A DNA stretch of 64,000 nucleotides. It comes from Candidatus Vicinibacter proximus. GTDB lineage: Bacteria; Bacteroidota; Bacteroidia; Chitinophagales; Saprospiraceae. The DNA is taken from positions 806,001 to 870,000 of the forward strand of contig JADJOE010000003.1 of the NCBI GenBank assembly GCA_016713905.1. The letters run 5' to 3'. Under the pieces are notes generated by a model, which searched no databases, was not told where the DNA came from, and saw only the letters and a program-made list of their open reading frames with translations. The position numbers and the translations under genes are program-made. Below, piece by piece: positions 1-8,892 of this stretch. The first letter of the stretch is position 1; every line of letters begins with the position of its first letter.

Positions 1-1095
1 GAATAAGGAAACACTTAATATCACTACCAATAAAACATAGTTAACGTATCTTATGAATCTGGAGGAAAATTTGTTTAATTTTTTTTCACCATACAGAACT
101 AATGCTATAATGCTGAATAATTCGATCCAAATGGTTGTCTTAAACCATTGCATTTGTAGCATAATTTCAGATTTCAATAGGGTAGTGCCCACTATGTATA
201 TCAACATTATAGCACCTTGTAAGAGATAAATCTTAAAAATATTTCTGTTGACTTTATACCAAAGAATTATTCCTGAGAGGAATAAAAACAAAAATATTAT
301 AACATGTTGTAATAGCGTATATTGAATTAGAAAATGATGCCCTATTCTAAATTCCAACAGATCAAATAAACCCGATCCATGACTATGAAGTTTAACCCGG
401 GCAAAAACCAACGATACTAAGTATGGGAAACTCAATATGCAGAATATTAAAATTCCTGCTAAGATTTTTCTGGATTCAATTCTTTTTGATTTAAAAATCT
501 CAATGAAGCTTATAGTGCCTATAAGTAAAAAAATCTGGAAACCCACTAGAACCTGAAAAAATGTGGCAATAGCAAGTAGTAAAAATGCAATAATGATATT
601 TTGTCTAAAATAAAAAACCAAACTCCAGACAGCTAATGTTTTTGCAAAACAAGAACCAACAGGCATATTGTAAAATAATTCATTAGCGCCTACTGAGGTA
701 TACGGGGCAATAAATAATACAAGGAGTATTACAAAGTTTATGGCATTATTGGTTAAACCGAGTACTTCCAGGAGTTTAGTTAAGCCCAGTATAAATGCGT
801 AAAGACATATAAAATAGGCTATAAAAAGTAGAATGGGTTGATCTGCACCAATCAGGTACAGAAAATTATTTAGGAAAGATCTTTCATGCAGAAATAAAGA
901 CTCATTAAAACCAATATAAAAATCACTGGGATATAAATCAGGGTGGCGCATCTTTTTTAAAACAGGAACAATCTCAATCAGATCATTACCACTACCTTCA
1001 TAACCCCAAAATACAATATAAAGGATGCAAAAAAGTAATACAGATCCGTAGATCTGATAGTTTGTTAATTTTGCAATCGATTTAAGCCTTTCCAA
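1..1095 (-). CDS. Polytopic membrane protein, C-terminus cut by window edge
   Basis: An open minus-strand frame of about 365 codons runs from near 1095 off the left edge of the window. Reading it by hand gives a very hydrophobic protein with roughly nine membrane segments joined by short loops, for example YQIYGSVLLFCILYIVFWGY near the start and FLLLAIATFFQVLVGFQIFL in the middle. An early soluble loop contains HPDLYPSDFY, a pattern I associate with uncharacterised DUF6798-like or glycosyltransferase-like integral membrane proteins; that is recollection, not a proven match. A stop lies just upstream, so the likely start is the TTG at 1095 or another non-ATG codon close by; the first in-frame ATG is about 47 codons further in. 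The function is unknown. Confidence 0.6.
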   Translation of the reverse strand, partial: MERLKSIAKLTNYQIYGSVLLFCILYIVFWGYEGSGNDLIEIVPVLKKMRHPDLYPSDFYIGFNESLFLHERSFLNNFLYLIGADQPILLFIAYFICLYAFILGLTKLLEVLGLTNNAINFVILLVLFIAPYTSVGANELFYNMPVGSCFAKTLAVWSLVFYFRQNIIIAFLLLAIATFFQVLVGFQIFLLIGTISFIEIFKSKRIESRKILAGILIFCILSFPYLVSLVFARVKLHSHGSGLFDLLEFRIGHHFLIQYTLLQHVIIFLFLFLSGIILWYKVNRNIFKIYLLQGAIMLIYIVGTTLLKSEIMLQMQWFKTTIWIELFSIIALVLYGEKKLNKFSSRFIRYVNYVLLVVILSVSLF

Positions 1096-1628
1096 TGAAT
1101 TTTATTAAAACAGCTACCAAAGATCTGAAACGGATGTCCGTTTCGGAATTTAAAAACAGCCCAAAAGTACCAATAATTTTAATGGCTGATCACATCAGGT
1201 CCGGACACAATGTCGGATCCCTTTTTAGGATTGCTGATGCCTTTGGACTGGAAGAAGTTTTGCTTGTTGGATATACCGTAAAACCACCACATCCGGAAAT
1301 CAATAAAACAGCACTCGGAGCTACCGACACAGTTTCTTGGAGACATTTAGATCATCCTGATGAATATCTTGCATTAAAGAAATCGGAGGGCTATAAAATT
1401 ATGGCAATTGAACAGGCCAAGGGGAGCTGTCTTTTGCATCAATTAAAAATCAGCGCTGAAGAAAAATATGTATTAATTTTTGGAAATGAAGTAAATGGTG
1501 TGTCTGATTCAGTTCTAAAATTGTGTGAAGCATGTATAGAAATACCTCAAATGGGTACGAAACATTCTTTAAATGTGAGCGTGGCTGCCGGAGTAGTAAC
1601 TTGGCACTTTTTTTCTCACTTTCTTTAA
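1095..1628 (+). CDS. SpoU/TrmH-family RNA 2'-O-methyltransferase
   Basis: This 177-residue protein has the three SPOUT methyltransferase motifs: NVGSLFR with Asn39 and Arg45 (motif 1), GNEVNGVS at 130-137 (motif 2) and SLNVSVA at 158-164 (motif 3). Members of the family fold into a trefoil knot, bind SAM and methylate the ribose 2'-OH of tRNA or rRNA; the exact RNA target cannot be told from sequence. It is a minimal catalytic domain without the N-terminal substrate-binding extension of larger members. The ATG at 1095 lies head-to-head with the putative start of the minus-strand membrane protein, and the stop overlaps the end of the convergent downstream gene by 4 nt. Confidence 0.9.
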   Translation: MNFIKTATKDLKRMSVSEFKNSPKVPIILMADHIRSGHNVGSLFRIADAFGLEEVLLVGYTVKPPHPEINKTALGATDTVSWRHLDHPDEYLALKKSEGYKIMAIEQAKGSCLLHQLKISAEEKYVLIFGNEVNGVSDSVLKLCEACIEIPQMGTKHSLNVSVAAGVVTWHFFSHFL

Positions 1629-2281
1629 TATCTTCTCTTTTTACCTTTGTTTTTATTATACAATACTCTCAGGCCAAGGGTAATTTTTTCGTGCGAAAGT
1701 TCTGGAAAAGCTAATGTTTCCGGATGTTTATCAAAATGTCCTATTGAATACATTAACATTGGGGTTAATGTCAGATGATCCGAGATGCCAAAATCATTAC
1801 CAAAACCCAGACCGGTATATAGTAGACCTATCTTTTGTTCTTCAGTGGCATAATTTCGTATATTGTACTGATATGAAAGATTTATGATCAGATGAAGTCC
1901 TTTTTTAAGAGTGTTTCCCTCTTTTTTGAAAGTTGGGCAATTACAGTCATTTTTAAAATCAAAAGGATAAAGATTTATAAGACTAAAAACTTGAGGGCCT
2001 GTAGATTTAAAATCTAAAGTAGGGGATTGATCATGGGGTAATTTACCTGACTCGTAGGATAATCCTACCCCTGGTAAAAATTCTAATCGATAATTTTTTA
2101 ATCTAAAAAAATAATTCATACCCACAGACAATCCAAAATAATCGCTAGCTACCTCTGTAGAACTACTGGCAAGCAAAGCAGAAATTATATGCCTTTCTCC
2201 ATGAATTTGTGCTCCCCATTGCCCTTTAGCATGTGCAAATAGGACTAAATTTAAAACTATGAAGCCTACCAATTGTTTCAT
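1625..2281 (-). CDS. Putative outer-membrane beta-barrel protein
   Basis: The 218-residue product starts with a clear signal peptide (MKQLVGFIVLNLVLFAHAKG) and continues with alternating hydrophobic/polar strands rich in Gly, Tyr and Phe, such as YFGLSVGMNYFFRLKNYRLE, as in small Bacteroidota outer-membrane barrels. A short loop with CNCP around residue 115 could bind a metal or form a disulfide. No enzyme motif is visible. The gene is convergent with the SpoU methyltransferase (4-nt overlap) and divergent from rimO. Function unknown; membrane location is inferred from the signal peptide and strand pattern. Confidence 0.65.
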   Translation of the reverse strand: MKQLVGFIVLNLVLFAHAKGQWGAQIHGERHIISALLASSSTEVASDYFGLSVGMNYFFRLKNYRLEFLPGVGLSYESGKLPHDQSPTLDFKSTGPQVFSLINLYPFDFKNDCNCPTFKKEGNTLKKGLHLIINLSYQYNIRNYATEEQKIGLLYTGLGFGNDFGISDHLTLTPMLMYSIGHFDKHPETLAFPELSHEKITLGLRVLYNKNKGKKRRY

Positions 2282-2312
2282 CCTGATAATAACGTAAGCT
2301 TAAAAGCTTTAA

Positions 2313-2320
2313 TATCTTTG
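2313..2320 (+). promoter_or_regulatory. Promoter -7 box of rimO
   Basis: TATCTTTG matches the Bacteroidota -7 consensus TAnnTTTG. It sits 16 nt before the TTG at 2336, which decides in favour of that codon as the rimO start and against the in-frame TTG at 2273, which would lie upstream of the promoter. I did not find a convincing -33 TTTG at the usual spacing. Confidence 0.55.
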
Positions 2321-2335
2321 CACAAATATTTTTTT

Positions 2336-3649
2336 TTGAAAACAAAAACTTATAAAAAGGAAAAAGTTCAATTGATTACCCTAGGGTGCTCAAAAAACCT
2401 TGTGGATTCCGAGAATCTCATTACACAATTAGATTATAATCAATATAAAGTAGAGCATAATCCTTCAAACACCGATCCAGCTTCAATTATTATTATCAAT
2501 ACTTGTGGATTCATTGATCGTGCAAAAGAAGAATCTATCGAAACAATTTTGGAATATGCCCACTTAAAAAATACCGGAATTGTATCCAAATTATACGTTA
2601 CTGGTTGTCTGTCACAACGTTATAAAGATAATCTCGAGTCCGAAATTAAAGAGGTAGATGCTTTTTTCGGAACAATGGAAATGCCGGCATTGCTCGCAAA
2701 GTTGAATGCAGACTACAGGCATGAATTAATTGGGGAGAGAATAATCACGACTCCATCACATTTTGCATATCTGAAAATATCAGAAGGTTGTAATAGAACT
2801 TGTTCATTCTGCGCTATTCCTTTGATGAGAGGTAAGCACGTTTCTATCCCCATAGAGCAAATTCTTCTCCAAGCTCGTAATCTTGCTCAGCATGGGGTTA
2901 AAGAAATAATTTTGATAGCTCAGGAGCTGACTTATTATGGATTGGACATTTATAAAGAAAGGAGTTTAAGTAAACTACTTAACCTTTTATGTGAAGTTGA
3001 AGGTATAGAATGGATCAGACTGCATTATGCCTACCCTTCAAAGTTTCCAATGGATGTTATCCATACCATGAAAGCTCAAGATAAAATTTGCAATTATTTG
3101 GATTTACCCTTGCAACATGCTTCGGACCCAGTATTGGCCTCTATGAAACGCCAAATTACAAATGAAGAGACCCGTAGGTTAATTGGTGACATAAGAAATA
3201 TTTTGCCTGAAATAACTTTAAGGACGACAATGCTTGTAGGCTTTCCTGGTGAGACAGAAAAGGATTTTAATGATTTGTGCACATTCGTAAAAGAGCACCG
3301 ATTGGATAGATTAGGGGTTTTTCAATATTCACATGAGGAAGATACCTCAGCATACCTTTTTGAAGACAATGTTCCGGCTGAAGTAAAGGAAGAAAGGGCT
3401 GCCACACTCATGTCCATTCAGGAGGAGATTTCTCTTGATCTGAATAAGGCAAAGATTGGGAAAGAATTTAAAGTGTTGGTAGATCAAAAGGAAAAAGCTT
3501 ATTACGTTGGTAGGACTGAAGCAGACAGTCCAGAGGTAGATAATGAGGTGCACATTTCTGTAAAGGATTATTGCAGGGTTGGAGACTTTGCAAGAGTTAA
3601 AATTATCCAGGCGGACCATTTTGATCTAATTGGAGAACTAATCCCTTGA
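2336..3649 (+). CDS. rimO: Ribosomal protein S12 methylthiotransferase RimO
   Basis: RimO is a radical-SAM enzyme with two 4Fe-4S clusters that adds a methylthio group to the conserved aspartate of ribosomal protein S12. The 437-residue reading starting at TTG 2336 gives the family-typical opening KTKTYKKEKVQLITLGCSKN. The N-terminal UPF0004 domain follows with its cysteines (GCSKN, NTCGF, TGCLSQR), then the radical-SAM motif CNRTCSFC in the centre and a C-terminal TRAM-like domain ending in FDLIGELIP. The frame is also open up to TTG 2273, but that would place the start before the TATCTTTG promoter box and add 21 unconserved residues. A membrane protein gene begins 7 nt downstream. Confidence 0.94.
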   Translation: MKTKTYKKEKVQLITLGCSKNLVDSENLITQLDYNQYKVEHNPSNTDPASIIIINTCGFIDRAKEESIETILEYAHLKNTGIVSKLYVTGCLSQRYKDNLESEIKEVDAFFGTMEMPALLAKLNADYRHELIGERIITTPSHFAYLKISEGCNRTCSFCAIPLMRGKHVSIPIEQILLQARNLAQHGVKEIILIAQELTYYGLDIYKERSLSKLLNLLCEVEGIEWIRLHYAYPSKFPMDVIHTMKAQDKICNYLDLPLQHASDPVLASMKRQITNEETRRLIGDIRNILPEITLRTTMLVGFPGETEKDFNDLCTFVKEHRLDRLGVFQYSHEEDTSAYLFEDNVPAEVKEERAATLMSIQEEISLDLNKAKIGKEFKVLVDQKEKAYYVGRTEADSPEVDNEVHISVKDYCRVGDFARVKIIQADHFDLIGELIP

Positions 3650-3656
3650 CTTTAAT

Positions 3657-4094
3657 ATGGAAATATATCAAAAGCTTAAAGATCAGCCACTTATTCAAGC
3701 GGTCATTTGCATTGTTTTGATGTCTTGTTTTGAAATATTTTTTTTTCTAACAAACTTTTTCAAATTTTCCTGGGTTGAAGTTTCTGATATTTGGTTGATT
3801 GGCACATCTCTCGTTTTGTTTTACATAATTTTGAATACCATTCTCGGTTTTGGCTCCAGGGATATGATGCGTTATTACAAGGATTCCATTTACGGATTTT
3901 TATTAGTAACTTCTTTCATGGTTTTTTCCGGTAAATGGCTAACCGGTAAATCTATTTTTGAAGTAAAAACATATTCTTGGATAATTTTCGTTTTTGTAAT
4001 TGTATATCTGGTTTTTCTTAGCATACAAAGTCTAATGCGCAAAATAGTTTCAATAGCTCTAAAACAAGATAAAAAAATTCAGGATGAACAATAA
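3657..4094 (+). CDS. Small four-helix membrane protein, function unknown
   Basis: The 145-residue product has about four predicted membrane helices (roughly residues 15-33, 46-64, 80-97 and 107-125) and a short lysine-rich cytoplasmic tail. I recognise no motif. It begins 7 nt after rimO and its end overlaps the start of the msrB-like gene by 11 nt, so rimO, this gene and msrB are probably one transcript. Expression with an rRNA/protein-modification gene and a methionine-sulfoxide repair gene gives no firm functional clue. Confidence 0.7.
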   Translation: MEIYQKLKDQPLIQAVICIVLMSCFEIFFFLTNFFKFSWVEVSDIWLIGTSLVLFYIILNTILGFGSRDMMRYYKDSIYGFLLVTSFMVFSGKWLTGKSIFEVKTYSWIIFVFVIVYLVFLSIQSLMRKIVSIALKQDKKIQDEQ

Positions 4095-4638
4095 ATTAAT
4101 CTTTATTCTATCTGCTTCCCTTACATGGGGCAGTATTTCATGCCAACCTAAATCTGTTCAAAAATCAGGGTCGGCTCAAATTATCGAAAATCAAGTAATT
4201 GCTGATACCAATATTGTCATTCCTGAAAAAGTAGATCCCATACAGAAAAGTGAGGAAGAATGGGCTAAATCTCTACCAGAAATGGCTCAATACGTCCTAA
4301 GAGAAAAAGGTACAGAAAGATCCTTCACTGGAAAATTTTGGGATCATCATGAGAAAGGAGTTTATGTTTGTTCCGCTTGCAAATTGCCATTGTTTAATTC
4401 AGACACCAAGTTTAATTCTGGAACAGGTTGGCCAAGTTTTTATCAACCCATTAGGCCTTATCTTGTTACAGAAAATAGGGATCAAAGTCATGGTATGGTA
4501 AGGGTAGAGGTAGTATGCAGTAGGTGTAATGGCCATTTAGGGCATGTTTTTGACGATGGGCCGGAACCAACAGGCCTGAGATATTGCATTAATTCAGTTT
4601 CGCTTGATTTTATAGGAACTAAAAAATTACCTAAATAG
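4084..4638 (+). CDS. msrB: Peptide-methionine (R)-S-oxide reductase, exported
   Basis: MsrB reduces the R-epimer of methionine sulfoxide in proteins. The SelR domain fills residues from about 60 to 180: two CxxC zinc pairs (CSAC and CSRC), GTGWPSF, GHLGHVF, and the catalytic cysteine in RYCINSVSLDF. The N-terminus is a signal peptide ending at Cys20 (SISC), a slightly non-canonical lipobox, so the enzyme is probably a lipoprotein acting in the periplasm. A variable linker of about 40 residues separates anchor and domain. The start overlaps the preceding membrane-protein gene by 11 nt. Confidence 0.92.
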   Translation: MNNKLIFILSASLTWGSISCQPKSVQKSGSAQIIENQVIADTNIVIPEKVDPIQKSEEEWAKSLPEMAQYVLREKGTERSFTGKFWDHHEKGVYVCSACKLPLFNSDTKFNSGTGWPSFYQPIRPYLVTENRDQSHGMVRVEVVCSRCNGHLGHVFDDGPEPTGLRYCINSVSLDFIGTKKLPK

Positions 4639-4644
4639 TAATTT

Positions 4645-4941
4645 CTATAATTTCATCCAGTCAAAATTAAATCCTGAAATGGCGCCAAATACAAGTAGGC
4701 AGATGGCAGAAATAAATATAATGCCCCACAATAAAGGAAAGTACCAATTTGGAATTTTTGATTTTTCTAGTAATTCGGCAATGACGCTGATGATCAATAA
4801 AAAAATACAAATTAGAAATAGTAGTCCGGAAATTAAACTTGCTACGAAATCATTGAAATACCATAAAGAACATAAACATAGTGCTACAATCAATAAAATT
4901 TCAAAAAGTGGAAATTTTATTGGGGAATTTGAATTATTCAT
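4645..4941 (-). CDS. Small membrane protein, function unknown
   Basis: A 98-residue minus-strand product with three hydrophobic segments (about residues 10-27, 31-53 and 66-90) beginning at an ATG (MNNSNSPIK). No family recognised. It is convergent with msrB, six nt apart. An open frame on the opposite strand over the same span encodes a basic, low-complexity peptide and is less convincing because it lacks coherent membrane helices or a plausible start context. Confidence 0.5.
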   Translation of the reverse strand: MNNSNSPIKFPLFEILLIVALCLCSLWYFNDFVASLISGLLFLICIFLLIISVIAELLEKSKIPNWYFPLLWGIIFISAICLLVFGAISGFNFDWMKL

Positions 4942-4981
4942 TGGTTTTTTCTTTATGTGGATCTGCGTTAATTAATTTAAT

Positions 4982-5497
4982 ATGGAGAACAAATTTAAGT
5001 GTGTTTTATTGTTTTGTCTTTTTTTAGATTTTAGCTATGCTCAGAGTTTTGATACAACGGCATATTTAAAAAAATACAATGAAAGAATTAAAATGTCCAG
5101 AATTGATGATATCTATATCCCTAAAAATACAGAAGATGCCATGAAGGAACTCCTGCGTCTTACAGATCCGGATGGAAGAACTAAAATATTGTCCGTTCCG
5201 GAGGATAGTATTGCCAGTAAACTACATTTTAGTTTAGGACGTTGGATGCTCATTAATTGGGGGTTTGAAGAGGGAAGTAGGATAAGTCATTATTATAAAG
5301 AAAATGGGGTATCCAATTTCGATGATATGCTGGATCTTTTAATTCGGAGTTTTTATCGAACCTTAGCCCAAAAGCCAATTAAAGAGATGGAGCTTTTTGA
5401 ATGGTACATTTCAAAAAGAAAAAAAGAACATGATGAGAAAATTAAGAAATCCAAAGTAATTAAAAACCTTGGACCGGTCAAAAAGCATATGGAATAA
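4982..5497 (+). CDS. Exported protein of unknown function
   Basis: The 171-residue protein has a signal peptide (KCVLLFCLFLDFSYAQ, cleavage after AQ) followed by a charged, mostly helical domain with lysine-rich ends. A segment near residues 45-65 (TDPDGRTKILSVPED) and an internal WMLINWGFEEG are the most distinctive stretches. I recognise no family. It ends before a TA-rich hairpin at 5495-5520. Confidence 0.6.
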   Translation: MENKFKCVLLFCLFLDFSYAQSFDTTAYLKKYNERIKMSRIDDIYIPKNTEDAMKELLRLTDPDGRTKILSVPEDSIASKLHFSLGRWMLINWGFEEGSRISHYYKENGVSNFDDMLDLLIRSFYRTLAQKPIKEMELFEWYISKRKKEHDEKIKKSKVIKNLGPVKKHME

Positions 5498-5520
5498 AAC
5501 ATATTTGCTAAAATGTTTTA
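5495..5520. terminator. AT-rich hairpin between convergent genes
   Basis: TAAAACAT and ATGTTTTA form a perfect 8-bp stem around a 10-nt loop in the gap between two convergent genes. There is no GC core and no strong U-tract, so it may be a weak bidirectional terminator or chance in AT-rich DNA. Confidence 0.3.
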
Positions 5521-5564
5521 ATTATAAAAATGAAATTTCTTTAAAATAATTACATTTTAATCTA

Positions 5565-6758
5565 TTATTCCTCTTTATCAGAATCAACTGGTTTTTGCGT
5601 TGTGTCTAGGTTGGGGCCATTCCTTTTACTACCCTTATATAATTCAAATTTAAACAATCTGCATTCTAAGGGACCATTGAACAATTTTATTTTTCTTGTT
5701 GGTCTAAGACCAAAATGCTTCAGCGCCTCTAAATTAGAACTGATCACCCAGGCGTTACAACCTGCATAAAAGTGCTTTAATCTTGTACCCATATTTTTGT
5801 AGAAATCAATAATTTGATCCACTTCGATCCGTTCACCGTAAGGAGGATTTATTATTACATGCCCTCTTTCACCATTGTAGGAGGTTTCGAAAAAATCCTT
5901 TTCTTCAAAGTTTATTAAATCTCTGACTCCAGCTCTTTCAGCGTTTTTAATAGCAATGTCTAATGCTTTTTTATCCATTTCTCCGGCAGTGATTTTTCCA
6001 TTAAATGTTAAGGTCTGCGCATCTGCTTCATTTTTAATTTCTTGCCAAAGTTTTTCATCATAGTCAAGCCAAGTTTGAAAACCAAAGCTTCTTTTCTTAC
6101 CGGGAGGGATGTTGTATGCATACATTGCTGCCTCGATAGCTATTGTCCCCGAACCACACATTGGATCCATAAAGTCAGATGTTCTATCCCAGCCAGAAAG
6201 TTGGATGATACCAGCTGCTAAAACTTCATTCATAGATGCTTCGGTTTGGTTCAGGCGGTAATTTCTTTTCGACAATATATTCCCAGAGCTGTCAAGAGAA
6301 ACATGCACAACTTCATTAGAAATGTGAATATTGATTCTTACATCAGGATTCTCTGTATCTACAGAAGGTCTTATATTATATAGATCTCTGAATTGGTCAG
6401 CAATAGCATCCTTGGATTTCAAAGCTGCATATTTGGAATGCGTAAAGATCTCTCCGCTAGTACTGCCATCAATTGCAAATGTCATGTTTGGATTAAAGTA
6501 TACGTCCCATTTTATTTTTTTTACATGATGATAAAGTTGATCCTCATTGAAAGCGCGAAAACTCTTAATTGGTTTTAGAATTTTAATAGCTGTGCGCAAC
6601 ATCAGATTACTTTTGTAAAGCAGAGCAAGATCTCCCCGGTATTGTACAGCCCGATTTAAAACAACAATGTCTTCTGCTCCTAAGATACGCAATTCTTCTG
6701 CAAGAATTTCTTCCAACCCAAATAAAGTTGTAGCGGTAATGTCGAATTTAAATGCCAA
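5565..6758 (-). CDS. THUMP-domain class I RNA methyltransferase (RlmL/TrmN-like)
   Basis: The 397-residue protein resembles the N-terminal half of E. coli RlmKL and TrmN/Trm14-type enzymes, which methylate guanosine N2 in rRNA or tRNA. An N-terminal ferredoxin-like plus THUMP RNA-binding region covers about residues 1-160. It is followed by a Rossmann methyltransferase with the SAM-binding motif DPMCGSGTIAIEAA near 200 and the catalytic NPPYGER near 305. The C-terminal tail is hydrophilic (SKRNGPNLDTTQKPVDSDKE). The ATG start is clear. Whether the target is 23S rRNA or tRNA is open. Confidence 0.88.
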   Translation of the reverse strand: MAFKFDITATTLFGLEEILAEELRILGAEDIVVLNRAVQYRGDLALLYKSNLMLRTAIKILKPIKSFRAFNEDQLYHHVKKIKWDVYFNPNMTFAIDGSTSGEIFTHSKYAALKSKDAIADQFRDLYNIRPSVDTENPDVRINIHISNEVVHVSLDSSGNILSKRNYRLNQTEASMNEVLAAGIIQLSGWDRTSDFMDPMCGSGTIAIEAAMYAYNIPPGKKRSFGFQTWLDYDEKLWQEIKNEADAQTLTFNGKITAGEMDKKALDIAIKNAERAGVRDLINFEEKDFFETSYNGERGHVIINPPYGERIEVDQIIDFYKNMGTRLKHFYAGCNAWVISSNLEALKHFGLRPTRKIKLFNGPLECRLFKFELYKGSKRNGPNLDTTQKPVDSDKEE

Positions 6759-6941
6759 AATAATTTATTAGTTTAATGATTAATTGTTATTTTTCTTAAA
6801 TAAAATATTTATATTTTTAGTTAAGGGTTTTTAGATTTTAAATAATACATTCAAATATGGAAGAAACATATAATAAAATATGTGAAAAATTACAGGAATA
6901 TTTATTTTGAAAGCACATCTTAATAATGAATTATTCGAAGC

Positions 6942-7454
6942 TCATTCGGCCTTACAGACAATTATTTTAGATAGCCATTTCATATTTCTGCTGCCTCCTT
7001 TTAAATCCTTCGTGGATAAAAGTAAAATGCGATTATTCATATCTCCCACCATATTGCCATCCTTTTCTGTTACAATAAAAAGATTGTTTCCGATTTCTGT
7101 ATTATATATTTCGTTGAAGGAGAAAACTATTTTATAGCCATCTGCTGCAACAAATAAGAAATAGAATTGGTTGAGATTACGAGATTTTTGATAATCATAT
7201 TCTACACTATCAAGAACCGATTTTAATAATACAACTTTTACATTATTTGATCTCTCTTCATTTTTTGGTGAGCAACTGGTGTTTACATTATTTAGTATTT
7301 GATTGGGATATTTTTTTAGGTCCTCTAAGGTAATGCTTTTTTCCTTTTTTACTTTACCTTTTACTGTAAATGAGCTTGTAGGTGAAGATGGGCTTATCTG
7401 TCCAAAAATCTGCGAAGAAATCAGAAGTAAAAAAATAATGCGAAGTCCTTTCAT
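6942..7454 (-). CDS. Exported molybdopterin-binding-fold-like protein
   Basis: After a signal peptide (LRIIFLLLISSQIFGQ) this 170-residue protein reads SFTVKGKVKKEKSITLEDLK, the opening typical of the oxidoreductase molybdopterin-binding domain found in YedY/sulfite-oxidase-like proteins. A cysteine follows at NTSCSPK, near where those enzymes place their molybdenum-ligating Cys. The protein is much shorter than YedY and lacks obvious pterin-contacting motifs, so it may be a cofactor-free derivative. Its role is unknown. Confidence 0.55.
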   Translation of the reverse strand: MKGLRIIFLLLISSQIFGQISPSSPTSSFTVKGKVKKEKSITLEDLKKYPNQILNNVNTSCSPKNEERSNNVKVVLLKSVLDSVEYDYQKSRNLNQFYFLFVAADGYKIVFSFNEIYNTEIGNNLFIVTEKDGNMVGDMNNRILLLSTKDLKGGSRNMKWLSKIIVCKAE

Positions 7455-7578
7455 TTTGTAATCGGTTAAAATTAATTTATATTTTTGAAATCAATATATT
7501 TAAATACCTACATATTTGGCCAAACGAAATGTAAAATTTTCTATTATGATATACACCAAAAACCTTATCTCGTAGTTA

Positions 7579-8892
7579 TCAATTTTTCTTCTTATTCATT
7601 TCCATATAATCAAAAACAAGGTTACAAAAAGACGTAACTCCTGTTTTGAAAGCCTTATCGTCAATAAAAAATTCTGGAGTATGATGAGGTCCGGATTTGA
7701 TTGGGTCTTTTCCTACAGGAAGTCCCCCAATGAAAAAATACAAGCCTGGAACTTTTTGCGCAAAAAATGAAAAGTCTTCCGCTCCTGTAATTGCAGGCTT
7801 CAAAATTACATTATCTTTTCCAACTGACTTGTATAAAGAAGGTAACATTGCCTCGGTAAGTCCTATGTGGTTATAGGTAACAGGGTAATGAACCGAGTAT
7901 GGTATAGTTACCAAGGCCATAGCACCAGCCGACTCTGCGGTTTTTTCTGCGACTTGACGAATGCGTTTGTAAACGAAAGCTTCATCTTCATCACTTAATG
8001 TTCTTACGGTACCCATCATTTCTACCTGTTCGGATATAATATTGAACCGGTTCCCTCCATGGATAGAGCCAACTGTTACTACTGCTGGGTTATTAATAAG
8101 ATTAACATTTCTGCTTACAATAGTTTGTAAATTATTGATAATTTGGGCTGCAACTACAATTGGGTCTATAGATTGCCATGGCGTAGAACCATGGGATGGT
8201 TTCCCTGAAACAGTTATTTTGAAATCAGAAGCTGCAGCCATAGTTCCTTCAGGACGGTAAGCGATTTTACCAACTTCCAAATCCGCTTTCATGTGTAATC
8301 CAAAAATCGCGTCTACCTTTGGGTTTTCAAGCACTCCTTCTTTTATCATTAATTCTGCTCCAAATTCTTCTCCTTTTGGGGCACCTTCCTCTGCAGGTTG
8401 AAAAATAAATTTGACGGTTCCACTTAATTCCTTTTTCATGCCACTTAAGATCTCGGCTACTCCCATAAGAATTGCAACATGGGCATCATGACCACATGCA
8501 TGCATTACCTCTGTTTCTTTTCCATTGTAAGTGGTTTTTACTTTTGATGCAAAGGGAAGATCATTTTTTTCAGCTACCGGTAAAGCATCCATATCTGCCC
8601 TTAAAGCCACGACCGGTCCTGCCTTGTCACCTTTGAGTATTCCGACCACTCCGGTAACTGCTACTCCGGTTTTTACTTGAATGTCAAGTGATTCCAGGTG
8701 TTTGGCCACAATGGCAGAGGTTCTGAATTCTCTATTGGCGAGTTCAGGATTTTGATGAAAGTCATGCCTCCACTGGATGACTTTAGGCTCTAATTTATCT
8801 GCTTTTTGATGGATGATTTCCTTTAAATCCAATTTTTGAGCATATATTGATTGTAAGGAGCATAGGTAGATTACGCATAATTTTATTTTCAT
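7579..8892 (-). CDS. Exported M20-family amidohydrolase
   Basis: This 437-residue M20D metallopeptidase resembles hippurate hydrolases and N-acyl-amino-acid amidohydrolases, which cleave acyl or aryl amide bonds with a two-metal centre. Metal and catalytic motifs are visible: HACGHDAH near 130, FQPAEEG near 165, GLHM near 197, ITGAEDFSFF near 380 and the final GPHHTPEF near 410. The dimerisation domain lies between about 205 and 320. A signal peptide (CVIYLCSLQSIYAQ) places it in the periplasm. Bacteroidota use such enzymes for scavenging; the true substrate is not deducible. Confidence 0.88.
   Translation of the reverse strand: MKIKLCVIYLCSLQSIYAQKLDLKEIIHQKADKLEPKVIQWRHDFHQNPELANREFRTSAIVAKHLESLDIQVKTGVAVTGVVGILKGDKAGPVVALRADMDALPVAEKNDLPFASKVKTTYNGKETEVMHACGHDAHVAILMGVAEILSGMKKELSGTVKFIFQPAEEGAPKGEEFGAELMIKEGVLENPKVDAIFGLHMKADLEVGKIAYRPEGTMAAASDFKITVSGKPSHGSTPWQSIDPIVVAAQIINNLQTIVSRNVNLINNPAVVTVGSIHGGNRFNIISEQVEMMGTVRTLSDEDEAFVYKRIRQVAEKTAESAGAMALVTIPYSVHYPVTYNHIGLTEAMLPSLYKSVGKDNVILKPAITGAEDFSFFAQKVPGLYFFIGGLPVGKDPIKSGPHHTPEFFIDDKAFKTGVTSFCNLVFDYMEMNKKKN

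Noticed and set aside
2273..2335. Longer N-terminus for RimO starting at TTG 2273
   Set aside because: The extension lies upstream of a good promoter box and encodes residues unlike family N-termini.
4679..4975. Plus-strand open frame opposite the small membrane protein
   Set aside because: Basic, low-complexity composition without a signal or domain; the minus-strand product has coherent membrane helices.
6858..6911. Tiny ORF (17 residues, MEETYNKICEKLQEYLF)
   Set aside because: Too short to support, no conserved context and no promoter box close to it.
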